Positions 18,373 to 27,339 of a stretch of DNA of 64,000 nucleotides are shown piece by piece (position 1 is the first letter of the stretch; the number at the start of each line of letters is the position of its first letter). This DNA comes from Monoglobus pectinilyticus (lineage in GTDB: Bacteria > Bacillota > Clostridia > Monoglobales > Monoglobaceae), in assembly GCF_002874775.1 (NCBI RefSeq), contig NZ_CP020991.1, positions 248,001 through 312,000 of the forward strand, in the 5' to 3' direction. The notes under the pieces are model-generated. The model was not told the DNA's origin, did not search any database, and saw nothing but the letters and a program-made list of their open reading frames with translations. Both the position numbers and the translations under genes were made by a program.

Positions 18373-20565
18373 ATGACTGTAAAAATCGCACTTGCCGGAA
18401 ATCCAAATTGCGGAAAAACTACTATATTTAACGCTTTAACAGGATCGAATCAATATGTCGGAAATTGGCCCGGTGTTACCGTAGAAAAAAAAGAAGGTAC
18501 TTTAAAATATAACAGCGATGTTATTATTATGGACTTGCCCGGCATATATTCATTATCTCCATACACATTAGAAGAAGTTATTTCTCGAAAATATTTAATA
18601 TTAGAACGTCCTGACGTAATTTTGAACGTAATTGACGGGACAAACATAGAACGCAATCTATATCTTACAACTCAGCTGCTTGAACTTGGAATACCTGTTG
18701 TAATTCTCATAAATATGGCAGATATTTTAAAAAAACAAGGCGATGTTTTAAATCTTCAAAGATTTTCGGACGCCTTAAGCGGCTGTCCGGTTTTTGAGGC
18801 ATCTGCGCTTAAAAATGACGGTATTTCTCAGGCTGTAGATAAAGCTATAGAGTTAGCTCAAACTGATAAAAATAAGAAAATTTTAAGACCTCTTCTTTTT
18901 AGCCCAAAACTTGAGGAGACTCTTGCATTTATATCTCATAAGCTTAGCAGGGAAATCCCTGATACTCAAAAACGCTTCTTTGCTATAAAAATTTTTGAAA
19001 GAGATAAAAAAATTAACGAGTTAATAAATTCAAATTATATTCCAAACGTTGAAGATATAATTAAAAAGACCGAAAAGACTTTTAACGATGACAGTGAAAG
19101 TATAATTACTAACGAACGATATGCTTATATTACCTCTATTATTAAAAATTGTTATATAAGGAAGTCTGATAATGAACAGACATTATCAGAAAAAATTGAT
19201 CTAGTTCTAACAAATAGGTTTGCAGCTATACCAATTTTTATAATAGTAATGTTTGTTATGTACTTTGTTTCAGTTACAACAGTTGGTTCTTATGTAACCG
19301 ATTGGATGAATAATGGAATATTTGGAGAGGGATGGAGTTTATTTGGAAACTGGATACCGGGTATCCCGGTAATTGTTGAAAGTTTCTTAAGCTTTATTGG
19401 AACTGCGGACTGGCTCAATAGTTTGATTATTGACGGAATAATTGGCGGTGTTGGTGCTGTGCTTGGTTTTGTACCTCAATTAATGGTGCTTTTTATATTT
19501 CTAGCCTTCCTGGAAGGCTGTGGATATATGTCTCGCGTTGCTTTTATTATGGACGAAGTTTTCAGAAAATTTGGTCTGTCAGGAAAATCATTTATTCCTA
19601 TCTTGATTGGAACAGGGTGCGGCGTTCCGGGAATTATGGCTTCCAGAACTATAGAAAATCCGGCTGACAGAAAAATGACAATAATAACAACAACTTTTAT
19701 CCCATGCGGAGCAAAACTTCCTGTTATCGCTTTATTTTCAGGAGCTTTATTCGGAGGAGCCTGGTGGGTGGCTCCAAGCGCATATTTGCTTGGAATATCA
19801 GCAATTGTTGTTTCTGGGATTATACTTAAGAAAACCTCAGCGTTTAGCGGAGACGATACTCCGTTTGTTATGGAATTGCCTCCATACCACATGCCAACCG
19901 CAACAAATGTTTTGAGAAGTATGTGGGACCGCTCATGGTCATTTATAAAAAAAGCAGGAACAGTGATATTAATTTCAACAATAATAATATGGTTTTTGTC
20001 AAATCTCGGCTTTGAGAACGGAAATTTTGGATTTGTAAATGACTTTTCTAATGGACTGCTGTCTTACATTGGAAGATGGATATCATGGATTTTTATACCT
20101 CTTGGGTTTGGCAGCTGGAGAGAAACTGTTGCTACACTTGCAGGGCTTATTGCTAAGGAAAATATAGTAAGCACTCTTGCAGTCCTGTTTGACTTTTCGC
20201 AATCCGGTTCAATTGAAGGTTCCTGGGGTATATTGACTTCAGCGTTTACACCATTATCGGCCTATTCATTTTTAGCATTTAATCTTTTATGTGCTCCATG
20301 CTGTGCAGCAATGGCAGCGATAGCAAGAGAAATGAATAATAAAAAATGGACTGCATTTGCTATTTTATATCAAACGGGATTTGCGTATATAATTTCTTTA
20401 TGTATCTACCAACTTGGCTCGTTTATAGCTTATGGGACATTTAATATTTACACTTTCTTTGCTGTAATAGCATTTGCAGCTTTATTATATGCTATTTTTA
20501 GAAAAAACAGATATAAGAAGTCAAATGAGTATTTAAATGAATTTAATAAAAAACGGACCGCATAA
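18373..20565 (+). CDS. feoB: Ferrous iron transport protein B
   Basis: A 730-residue FeoB, full length for the family. The N-terminal G domain carries G1 (GNPNCGKTT, 9-17), G3 (DLPG, 54-57) and the NMAD G4 motif. A cytoplasmic spacer follows to about residue 275. The membrane part has the Gate motifs (IGTGCGVPG near 415 and the Cys-rich LLCAPCCAAM near 640) and about ten hydrophobic segments. The protein imports Fe(II) across the inner membrane. The stop codon lies inside the stem of the downstream terminator. A small Cys-rich FeoC-like gene is not seen. Confidence 0.96.
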   Translation: MTVKIALAGNPNCGKTTIFNALTGSNQYVGNWPGVTVEKKEGTLKYNSDVIIMDLPGIYSLSPYTLEEVISRKYLILERPDVILNVIDGTNIERNLYLTTQLLELGIPVVILINMADILKKQGDVLNLQRFSDALSGCPVFEASALKNDGISQAVDKAIELAQTDKNKKILRPLLFSPKLEETLAFISHKLSREIPDTQKRFFAIKIFERDKKINELINSNYIPNVEDIIKKTEKTFNDDSESIITNERYAYITSIIKNCYIRKSDNEQTLSEKIDLVLTNRFAAIPIFIIVMFVMYFVSVTTVGSYVTDWMNNGIFGEGWSLFGNWIPGIPVIVESFLSFIGTADWLNSLIIDGIIGGVGAVLGFVPQLMVLFIFLAFLEGCGYMSRVAFIMDEVFRKFGLSGKSFIPILIGTGCGVPGIMASRTIENPADRKMTIITTTFIPCGAKLPVIALFSGALFGGAWWVAPSAYLLGISAIVVSGIILKKTSAFSGDDTPFVMELPPYHMPTATNVLRSMWDRSWSFIKKAGTVILISTIIIWFLSNLGFENGNFGFVNDFSNGLLSYIGRWISWIFIPLGFGSWRETVATLAGLIAKENIVSTLAVLFDFSQSGSIEGSWGILTSAFTPLSAYSFLAFNLLCAPCCAAMAAIAREMNNKKWTAFAILYQTGFAYIISLCIYQLGSFIAYGTFNIYTFFAVIAFAALLYAIFRKNRYKKSNEYLNEFNKKRTA

Positions 20566-20585
20566 AAAAATGCAGGTCCGTTTTT
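20549..20585. terminator. Bidirectional terminator overlapping the feoB stop codon
   Basis: The arms 20549-20563 and 20570-20585 pair along 15 bp with one bulged base (core ACGGACC/GGTCCGT), flanked by A5 and T5 runs, so it works in both directions. It serves feoB and the convergent amidohydrolase. The feoB TAA (20563-20565) is partly inside the left arm. Confidence 0.85.
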
Positions 20586-20590
20586 AATAA

Positions 20591-21400
20591 TTATATATTT
20601 AAAACTCTTTTTGCGTTTTTATAATATATATTTTCTAGTTCAATTTTTTCAAGACCGATACTGTCTATAAACTCTTTTTCTTCTTTTACCCGGTGCCATG
20701 GATTATCGGTTCCAAATAAAACCTTATCACTTCCATGATTTCTAACAATACGTTTAAATTGTGCCTTATCCATAAATCCGGCCGTATATGAAGTGTCAAT
20801 CATTATTGGCGTTCCAACTATGTATTTTTCTACGGCATCCCATTCTTTCCAGCCACCCATATGAGCTGCAATAATCTTATCTCCGCTTATATAATCCAAA
20901 ACATGATTCAAACATTCCGGCATGCAGTGAACAGGCTTTGGCATACCAATATCCTGTCCGGCATGAAACACAACATAAAGACCAAGTTCATCTGTCTTTT
21001 TTAAAATTCTTTTTATTTCCGGGGAACTCACAAAAACCCCCTGATATTCCGGATGTAACTTTATACCCAATAATCCGGCCTCTTTGATTTCTTCCAGAAC
21101 TTTCTCACAATCATTTTGTAATGGGTGAACGCTTCCAAAAGATATGATTCCGTTATGTCCATTTATTTCCGCTGCAAATTTGTTTATTGATGTTGATTGG
21201 GTAACGGTGGTTGCAATTGGTAAAACCACAGAATAGTCAACATTATCCTCTTTCATTGTTTTCAGCAGCTCACCAAGGCTGCCGTCTGTTCTGGCGGGAA
21301 AGTTTTCACCCTGAATTTTTACAATATTATCCTCAAGCGAATGAATCGCTCTCTTAGATATCTTGTCCGGAAAAACATGCGTATGAAAATCAATAATCAC
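20591..21400 (-). CDS. Amidohydrolase-family (Amidohydro_2) metal-dependent hydrolase
   Basis: A 269-residue TIM-barrel hydrolase of the amidohydrolase-2/TatD-like type. The first metal motif is DFHTHVFP (residues 3-10). Further motifs are IKLHPEYQG, a VFHAGQD strand, AAHMGGW, and a late LFGTDNPWH holding the catalytic Asp. Relatives include aminocarboxymuconate-semialdehyde decarboxylase-like enzymes and many hydrolases of unknown substrate. The start is GTG 21400, seven bases after AGGAGG. It is the last gene of the metF-metH operon, 17 bases after metH, and a role in one-carbon or methionine metabolism is possible but unproven. Confidence 0.8.
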   Translation of the reverse strand: MIIDFHTHVFPDKISKRAIHSLEDNIVKIQGENFPARTDGSLGELLKTMKEDNVDYSVVLPIATTVTQSTSINKFAAEINGHNGIISFGSVHPLQNDCEKVLEEIKEAGLLGIKLHPEYQGVFVSSPEIKRILKKTDELGLYVVFHAGQDIGMPKPVHCMPECLNHVLDYISGDKIIAAHMGGWKEWDAVEKYIVGTPIMIDTSYTAGFMDKAQFKRIVRNHGSDKVLFGTDNPWHRVKEEKEFIDSIGLEKIELENIYYKNAKRVLNI

Positions 21401-21417
21401 TGTAAATCCTCCTAATA

Positions 21418-23823
21418 TTAATTGTCATATCCAAAAATTTCATTAGCAATCTTGACGGTTGCTCTTGCGTCTTTTCCATAATAATCGGCGCCGACAAAAT
21501 TAACATACTCCTCATTTAATACAGCTCCGCCGACTACTACCTTAGCGCTGCTACCTGCTTCTCTTAAGGCAGAAATTGTATCTTTCATACTTTTTACCGT
21601 TGTTGTCATCAATGCGCTGAGACCGACCAGCTTAATATCATTCTGAATTACAGCGTCTACAACACTTTCTATAGGAACGTCTTTACCTAAGTCAATTACA
21701 TCATAACCATAATTTTCGAGCAGCATTTTTACAATATTTTTTCCAATATCGTGAATATCACCCTTAACTGTAGCCAAAACAATTTTACCTTTTTTATTTT
21801 CTCCTTCTTTTTTTGAACTGTCACGTATAATTTCAAAACCACATTTTACAGCCTCTGCAGATTGGATAAGCTGCGGCAGAAACGCCGTTCCCTTTTCGTA
21901 TCTGTCTCCCACAATATCAAGAGCCGGAATAAAATAATTGTCAATTATCTTTATAGGGTCTAAATCTTTGAGCATTTCTTTTGTTGCTATACCTGTTTCT
22001 TCACGTCTTCCATCAATGATATAAGAAGTAATATCTTCATTTGTACCTTTTGCCGCATTCGTATTATCACTAACTTTTCCGGCACTATCTTTGCCGGAAC
22101 CGGTTTCAGACACATAATCTGCATAGTTTGAAATATAATCTACAGCGTCAACGTCCTGATTGTTCAGCACTTTAAAACCTCGGACTGTTTTCATAATATC
22201 AAAACTCATTGGATTAACTATTGCAGAATCCAGCCCTGCGCCAAAACCTGCGGCCAAAAATACACTGTTTAAAATTGGTCGCGCAGGAAGCCCGAATGAC
22301 ACGTTGCTTACTCCGAGCACAGTTTTAACCCCAAGTCTCTCTTTTACCAGCTTGATAGCGTTTATTGTTTCTATAACTAACTTCTGTTGGGCTGAAGCTG
22401 TAAGTACTAAACAATCAATAATAATATCTTCTTTTGGTATTCCGTATGTTTCCGCTGTACGTACTATCTTTTCAGCAATTTTATATCTTCCCTCTGCCGT
22501 TTCAGGTATTCCGGTTTCATCAAGACATAAACCTACAACAACCGCACCATATTTTTTAGCTATTGGAAAAATAGCGTCCATACTTTCTTGTTTGCCGTTA
22601 ACAGAATTAATAATAGGCTTACCATTATATTTTCGTATTCCAGCTTCAACGGCGTTTTTGTCACTACTGTCAAGCTGAAGAGGCAGGTTTACTGCCGCCT
22701 GTATCTCACTGACGGTTTTTGCAAGAGTCTCCGCTTCATTTATCTCCGGCAAGCCACAATTAACGTCAAGGACATCAGCGCTGTTATGCATTTGCGAGAT
22801 AGCTTCACTGACTAAATACCCAAAATCCTGTTGTCTTAATTTTTCCTTCAGTTTTTTCTTTCCGGTCGGGTTAATTCTCTCTCCAATAACTGTAACGGCG
22901 TTATCAAAAATAACAGTTTTAGTTCCTGACGACACTGCTGTTACATGCTCATATTCCGGACTGAAAAACTCAACAGCCTCAACCAAATTTCTTGTTTCCT
23001 TAATAAACTCCGGAGTTGTGCCGCAGCATCCGCCTATAACAGAAACGCCTTTTTCTGCAATTTTTTTCATAAAGTTAGAAAAATCCTCAGCCAAAATATT
23101 ATAGACTGTCTTATCATTCTCAATATGCGGAAGTCCCGCATTAGGCTGAACCATAACCGGTACCCGTGAGTATTTTATGAGCTCATCTATAGTTGGCAAT
23201 AATTCTTTGGGTCCTAGAGAACAGTTTACACCTAAAGCATCTACTCCTAATCCAGAAAGTGTGACAGCAACCGACTTAGGGTCACAGCCGACAAATGTTC
23301 TACCGTCTTCTTGAAATGTCATCGTGACAAATACCGGCAGATTTGTATTTTCTCTTGCAGCAAGAATGCCGGCCTTAACCTCCAACAAATCAGACATCGT
23401 CTCAAACAGGACTATATCAGCACCGGCTTTTTCACCTGCAACTAATTGCCGTTTAAACATTTCATACGCATCATCAAAAGATAATGTTCCCATGGGCTCC
23501 ATAAGCTGCCCTAAAGGACCAATATCAAGAGCTGAAAACTTTGCGCCGCTTTTTTTAGCAAGTTGCACTCCTGCTGTTATTATCTCTTCTACCGAGTATC
23601 CGCAGTCAGACAGTTTCAACTCATTAGCTTGAAAAGTGTTTGCTGTTATTACATCTGCACCTGCTTTTACATATTCTTTGTGTATTTCAAGCACTGTTTC
23701 AGGTTTCTCAATATTATATACTTCAGGAAGACCTCCAGGCTCAAGACCGGATTTTTGAAGCATGGTTCCCATGGCTCCGTCAAAAAATAATCTATTATGC
23801 TTTATATACTCTGCCACGCTCAC
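21418..23823 (-). CDS. metH: Cobalamin-dependent methionine synthase without activation domain
   Basis: An 801-residue MetH that transfers the methyl group of methyl-tetrahydrofolate to homocysteine through B12. Domains in order: homocysteine-binding barrel (1-290, with the zinc ligands in VNCSLGP and GGCCGT); pterin-binding barrel (about 305-570, VIGERINPTGKKKLKE and DVNCG); B12 cap (about 605-690); B12-binding Rossmann domain (about 690-801, with the cobalt-ligand motif DIHDIGKNI). The S-adenosylmethionine-binding reactivation domain of E. coli MetH (1227 residues) is missing and is supplied by the preceding gene, whose end overlaps this start by 29 bases. The start is GTG 23823 behind AGGAGG. 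Confidence 0.93.
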   Translation of the reverse strand: MSVAEYIKHNRLFFDGAMGTMLQKSGLEPGGLPEVYNIEKPETVLEIHKEYVKAGADVITANTFQANELKLSDCGYSVEEIITAGVQLAKKSGAKFSALDIGPLGQLMEPMGTLSFDDAYEMFKRQLVAGEKAGADIVLFETMSDLLEVKAGILAARENTNLPVFVTMTFQEDGRTFVGCDPKSVAVTLSGLGVDALGVNCSLGPKELLPTIDELIKYSRVPVMVQPNAGLPHIENDKTVYNILAEDFSNFMKKIAEKGVSVIGGCCGTTPEFIKETRNLVEAVEFFSPEYEHVTAVSSGTKTVIFDNAVTVIGERINPTGKKKLKEKLRQQDFGYLVSEAISQMHNSADVLDVNCGLPEINEAETLAKTVSEIQAAVNLPLQLDSSDKNAVEAGIRKYNGKPIINSVNGKQESMDAIFPIAKKYGAVVVGLCLDETGIPETAEGRYKIAEKIVRTAETYGIPKEDIIIDCLVLTASAQQKLVIETINAIKLVKERLGVKTVLGVSNVSFGLPARPILNSVFLAAGFGAGLDSAIVNPMSFDIMKTVRGFKVLNNQDVDAVDYISNYADYVSETGSGKDSAGKVSDNTNAAKGTNEDITSYIIDGRREETGIATKEMLKDLDPIKIIDNYFIPALDIVGDRYEKGTAFLPQLIQSAEAVKCGFEIIRDSSKKEGENKKGKIVLATVKGDIHDIGKNIVKMLLENYGYDVIDLGKDVPIESVVDAVIQNDIKLVGLSALMTTTVKSMKDTISALREAGSSAKVVVGGAVLNEEYVNFVGADYYGKDARATVKIANEIFGYDN

Positions 23824-24505
23824 AAGTAGTTCCTCCTTTTCTGAACATACAATTTTCTCTCATTGAACAAATATCGCATTTTGATTTTTTCTTTTTAAAA
23901 CTTATATTTTCAGTAAATCCAATTATTGCGGTAACCGACTTTCCGGGTATCATTAAAGAGCTGTTCGTCACTGTCAATCCAATTTTTCTGTTGGCGTCAA
24001 GAACATCGAGTAAATTTTTCTGAATGTCAATTGGCAAATCTCCATAACCGGGAGAAAAGCGCAAATTTGTTCCTTTCCCTAAAACTTCCGCCTCAGCTTT
24101 TATTTTCTTTTCAACTTCATCGCAAACCTTTTCGATAAATTCAGTGGCGCAGCTATCCATTACTACCGCCTTCAGCATATCATTCCCTTGTGCAATACGT
24201 ATGCTGTTATCAACTTCTATACCGAGCGTCACAGCCATAACGGCACATTTTCGGCATTCGCGCAAATGCTCATATATATCATTGCCTTCAAGTCTTAAAC
24301 TGGTACCAACAACATCTATACAAGAAACTGCATCATGATATCCGACTTTTATATCAAAAATCTTATACACATATCTATACCGCGAGATTTTTTTTATTTC
24401 CTCTATACAGTTATCAATCATAGTTTCGGTATTAGTATCAATTTCCTGACCTCTATGTCCTAAATATCTTAGTATTTCATTTTTATCAAGCTCAATATTA
24501 AACAT
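23795..24505 (-). CDS. Methionine synthase activation-domain protein
   Basis: A 236-residue stand-alone protein matching the MetH reactivation domain found as a separate gene in clostridia. Visible features are LRFSPGYGDLPIDIQKNLLDVL, equivalent to the RxxPGY S-adenosylmethionine-binding motif, and a Cys-rich end (CDICSMRENCMFRKGGTTC). The C-terminal CX2CX5C...C cluster is absent from the E. coli domain and may bind an Fe-S cluster that supplies the electron for cob(II)alamin reduction; that is inference. The gene sits between metF and metH and overlaps metH by 29 bases, which points to coupled translation and a stable complex. Confidence 0.88.
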   Translation of the reverse strand: MFNIELDKNEILRYLGHRGQEIDTNTETMIDNCIEEIKKISRYRYVYKIFDIKVGYHDAVSCIDVVGTSLRLEGNDIYEHLRECRKCAVMAVTLGIEVDNSIRIAQGNDMLKAVVMDSCATEFIEKVCDEVEKKIKAEAEVLGKGTNLRFSPGYGDLPIDIQKNLLDVLDANRKIGLTVTNSSLMIPGKSVTAIIGFTENISFKKKKSKCDICSMRENCMFRKGGTTCERGRVYKA

Positions 24506-24527
24506 TAAACCACTCTCTCAAATTATA

Positions 24528-25388
24528 TTATACATATTCAAGAAGCTGCTTAGCTATCTCAGGTTTGTTCATAGAATACAGATGTATACCACACGTATTA
24601 TTTTTTACCAAATCGCTTATTTGTCTTCCGGCATACTCTATTCCGGCTTTTAGAAGATCGTCAGGGCTGGATTCATATTTATATAGAATTCTAACCATTT
24701 CCGAAGGCAAAGACGCACCGCACATAAATATCATATTAGAAATCTGGCTCTTAGACATCATTGGCATTATACCGGGAGTTATTGGAACGGTAATACCGGC
24801 TTTTTCAGCAGCTTCAAAAAATCTATAAAAGTATCTGTTGTCAAAAAACAGCTGTGAGACAAAAAAATCTGCACCCGCTTCTTCTTTTATTTTCATATGT
24901 TCTATACTTTTATTAAAATCATCGCATTCAATATGACCCTCAGGATAAGCTCCTGCAGCCACACATAGTTCACTATTCGTCTTAATTTCTTTTATTAGTT
25001 CAAAAGCATGACTATAACTTGCTTTTTCAGGCTCAAAACCTTCTTTTGGAATATCTCCTCTCAGGGCTAAAATATTTTCTATCCCTTCGTCCTGTATTGC
25101 CTTCACCTCTTCAAGAACACTATCAGGTGTAGAAGAAATACAGGTCATATGAGCCATAGACTCAATATTAAATTCATTTTTTATCTTTGATGCAAGCTCT
25201 ATAGTTTTATTTCTGTTTGAACTTCCTCCTGCTCCGCAGGTTACACTAATAAATTTCGGTTCAAGATAAGACAATTCTTTTAGCATAATTCCCACATTTT
25301 CAAAAGCCTCTTCCTTTTTGGGAGGAAAAATTTCAAAAGATATTATAGGTTTGTCATTTTTATTTTTAAACAGTTGAGAAATCTTCAT
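24528..25388 (-). CDS. metF: Methylenetetrahydrofolate reductase
   Basis: A 286-residue FAD-containing TIM barrel of usual MetF length. It reduces 5,10-methylene- to 5-methyl-tetrahydrofolate, the methyl donor for MetH encoded two genes downstream. Family motifs include SFEIFPPKKEEAFE at the N-terminus, ISVTCGAGGSS, LALRGD, and GADFFVSQLFFD in the folate/FAD site. It starts at ATG 25388 behind TAGGAGAT and is the first gene of the operon metF, activation protein, metH, amidohydrolase. No S-box or T-box leader was recognised in the 75-base leader. Confidence 0.95.
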   Translation of the reverse strand: MKISQLFKNKNDKPIISFEIFPPKKEEAFENVGIMLKELSYLEPKFISVTCGAGGSSNRNKTIELASKIKNEFNIESMAHMTCISSTPDSVLEEVKAIQDEGIENILALRGDIPKEGFEPEKASYSHAFELIKEIKTNSELCVAAGAYPEGHIECDDFNKSIEHMKIKEEAGADFFVSQLFFDNRYFYRFFEAAEKAGITVPITPGIMPMMSKSQISNMIFMCGASLPSEMVRILYKYESSPDDLLKAGIEYAGRQISDLVKNNTCGIHLYSMNKPEIAKQLLEYV

Positions 25389-25463
25389 ATTCTATCTCCT
25401 AGTATCAAATATATTTAAATTTTCATACGCAGATTAATAACAAAAACCGCAAAATTTTAAAAT

Positions 25464-25492
25464 ATTATATCATAACAATTGTTTATATGCAA
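25464..25492 (-). promoter_or_regulatory. metF-metH operon promoter
   Basis: On the minus strand TTGCAT (25492-25487), a 17-bp spacer, then TATAAT (25469-25464), with TG one base before the -10. This is a strong sigma-A promoter with a leader of about 70 bases, too short for a SAM riboswitch. Confidence 0.75.
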
Positions 25493-25543
25493 ATAAATAA
25501 ATTTGTAAATTATACAAAAATAAACTATATACACTCTATATAC

Positions 25544-25572
25544 TTGACAAGAACGGAAAAGAAAGTTATATT
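25544..25572 (+). promoter_or_regulatory. mrp promoter
   Basis: TTGACA (25544-25549), a 17-bp spacer, TATATT (25567-25572). It diverges from the metF promoter about 50 bases away and precedes the Mrp-type gene. Confidence 0.75.
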
Positions 25573-25625
25573 TAAACTTGTTGTTTTTCAATATTTTAAA
25601 ATTTATTTAGATTGGAGATATGAAA

Positions 25626-26456
25626 ATGAGCGAAAATTGCACACATGATTGTTCAAGCTGCGGTGAAACTTGCTCTGAAAGAGAACAGGAACAAAATAGT
25701 TTTAGGGTAGATTTGGGAGCGCATAGTTCTGTAAAAAAGGTAATAGGTATTGTCAGCGGAAAAGGCGGCGTAGGTAAATCTCTCGTCACTTCACTTTTAG
25801 CTGTAAACATGAAGAAAAAGGGACACAATGTTGCAATTTTGGACGCTGATATAACAGGACCGTCAATACCAAAAGCTTTCGGTATAACCAATAAGGCCGT
25901 TGGCAGCGACTTTGGTATTCTTCCTGAAAAATCAAAGCTTGGCATTGATATTATGTCTATAAATTTGCTGCTTGAAAACGATACTGAACCTGTAGTTTGG
26001 AGAGGTCCTATTATTGCTGGAACAGTTAAACAATTTTGGAGTGAAGTAGTTTGGGAAGATGAGGATTATATGTTTGTTGATATGCCGCCGGGAACCGGAG
26101 ACGTACCACTGACAGTTTTTCAGTCACTCCCAGTTGACGGTATAATTATTGTCACTTCACCGCAGGAGCTTGTCTCAATGATTGTCGGCAAAGCAGTGAA
26201 AATGGCAGAGTTAATGAATATTCCGATTATTGGACTTGTCGAAAATATGAGTTATGTAACCTGTCCTGACTGCGGCAAAAAAATAAACATTTTCGGAGAA
26301 AGTCATATAGATGAAATAGCAAAAAAACACAACATAAAAGTATTGGATAAGCTGCCGATTGATCCAAACATTGCGTCCGCATGTGACAATGGTATAATAG
26401 AATCAATATCCGAAAATCCAATACCAAACTCTATTGAAGCAATAGAAAATTTGTAA
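25626..26456 (+). CDS. Mrp/NBP35-type P-loop ATPase, Fe-S cluster carrier
   Basis: A 276-residue Mrp/ApbC-family protein that binds and transfers Fe-S clusters in the cytoplasm. An N-terminal Cys cluster (C5, C9, C12, C16) resembles the NBP35 ferredoxin-like motif. The deviant Walker A is SGKGGVGKS (44-52). DMPPGTGDVPL is the switch II region, and CPDCGKK near residue 217 is the bridging CxxC. I prefer the ATG at 25626 (eight bases after GGAG) over the ATG at 25620, which leaves only two. It has its own promoter and shares a terminator with the convergent flavoprotein gene. Confidence 0.92.
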   Translation: MSENCTHDCSSCGETCSEREQEQNSFRVDLGAHSSVKKVIGIVSGKGGVGKSLVTSLLAVNMKKKGHNVAILDADITGPSIPKAFGITNKAVGSDFGILPEKSKLGIDIMSINLLLENDTEPVVWRGPIIAGTVKQFWSEVVWEDEDYMFVDMPPGTGDVPLTVFQSLPVDGIIIVTSPQELVSMIVGKAVKMAELMNIPIIGLVENMSYVTCPDCGKKINIFGESHIDEIAKKHNIKVLDKLPIDPNIASACDNGIIESISENPIPNSIEAIENL

Positions 26457-26480
26457 TAAAATTAAATGTAATGATATATA

Positions 26481-26520
26481 AAAGGTCATAATGTGAAATA
26501 CCACATTATGACCTTTTTTT
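26481..26520. terminator. Bidirectional terminator between mrp and the flavoprotein gene
   Basis: A perfect 15-bp stem (26481-26495 and 26502-26516, core GGTCATAATGTG) with a six-base loop and T-run. It reaches the stop codon of the convergent gene at 26519. Confidence 0.88.
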
Positions 26521-27148
26521 ATCTTATATAATTTGTTTTTATCTTTGCTTCACGTTCAGGCGGTTCTATTCCGGCCTCTTTTGCTGCATTTAAAGATTTC
26601 AAAATCCATGCCATATTTCTTCCAAGTATTCTCATAGTCTGAACGCCTTCTTCGTCTTTCAAAACTTCCTCAGGAGTATTCCCATGAACCATGTTCCAAT
26701 AATTTGAACAAACAATAGGCATATTTGTTATGCCAAAATATTTTGAAATTTGATCAAGCGTTGCTGATGCGCCCCCTCTTCTGCAGCTTGCAACAACTGC
26801 TCCGGGTTTATATGCCAAATTAGAGCCTCCAGCATAGAATAATCTGTCTAAAAATGAAGTTATCGCGCCAGACGCAGAAGCATAATGAACAGGTGAGCCT
26901 ATAATTATTGCATCAGCAGTTCTACAACTGAGAATAGCCTTATTTACCACATCGTCATCGAACTGGCATAGTCCGTTTCCGTTTTTTGCACACATGCCGC
27001 AGCCAATACACCCTCTTATAGGAAGCATACCAACCTGAAAAATTTCTGTATTAATCCCGTTTTTTTCAAGTTCATCTGCTACTATGCTTAAAGCAGTGTA
27101 TGTACATCCTTTATGTTTTGGGCTTCCGTTTACTAATAATACTTTCAT
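26519..27148 (-). CDS. NAD(P)H-dependent FMN reductase-like flavoprotein with Cys motif
   Basis: A 209-residue flavodoxin-fold protein. VLLVNGSPKHKGCTYTAL is the FMN phosphate loop and IIIGSPVHYASASGAITSFLDR the isoalloxazine-binding segment. C47, C50 and C53 in GCIGCGMC, with C61, form the compact Cys cluster of archaeal/clostridial iron-sulfur flavoproteins, which may bind a 4Fe-4S cluster. Such proteins shuttle electrons or detoxify oxygen or quinones; the partner here is unknown. It starts at ATG 27148 behind GAGGAGG and is monocistronic. Confidence 0.85.
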   Translation of the reverse strand: MKVLLVNGSPKHKGCTYTALSIVADELEKNGINTEIFQVGMLPIRGCIGCGMCAKNGNGLCQFDDDVVNKAILSCRTADAIIIGSPVHYASASGAITSFLDRLFYAGGSNLAYKPGAVVASCRRGGASATLDQISKYFGITNMPIVCSNYWNMVHGNTPEEVLKDEEGVQTMRILGRNMAWILKSLNAAKEAGIEPPEREAKIKTNYIR

Positions 27149-27240
27149 AATTTAACCTCCTCATAATTTAACTTATTATTATTTTAATGGTATTATAACT
27201 ATTTGATATAATTATATATTTTTTTACATTTTAAGTCAAG

Positions 27241-27267
27241 AAAAAAGACTCTCCAATAAGGAGAGTC
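27241..27267 (-). terminator. Terminator of the Cthe_2159-like gene
   Basis: An 8-bp stem (27247-27254 and 27260-27267, GACTCTCC/GGAGAGTC) with loop AATAA, followed on the minus strand by T6. It lies about 75 bases after the stop at 27340. Confidence 0.8.
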
Positions 27268-27339
27268 ATAAAAATATAAAAAGGGGTTATGAAAAACAAT
27301 AGATTCAGCGTATTAATCATCACCTCTTCTATTGATAAA

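Noticed and set aside
19476-19892. A 138-codon minus-strand frame within feoB
   Set aside because: Antisense shadow of the FeoB membrane domain without independent evidence.
25389-25463. SAM or T-box riboswitch before metF
   Set aside because: The promoter is only about 70 bases from the start and no conserved riboswitch core or antiterminator was seen.
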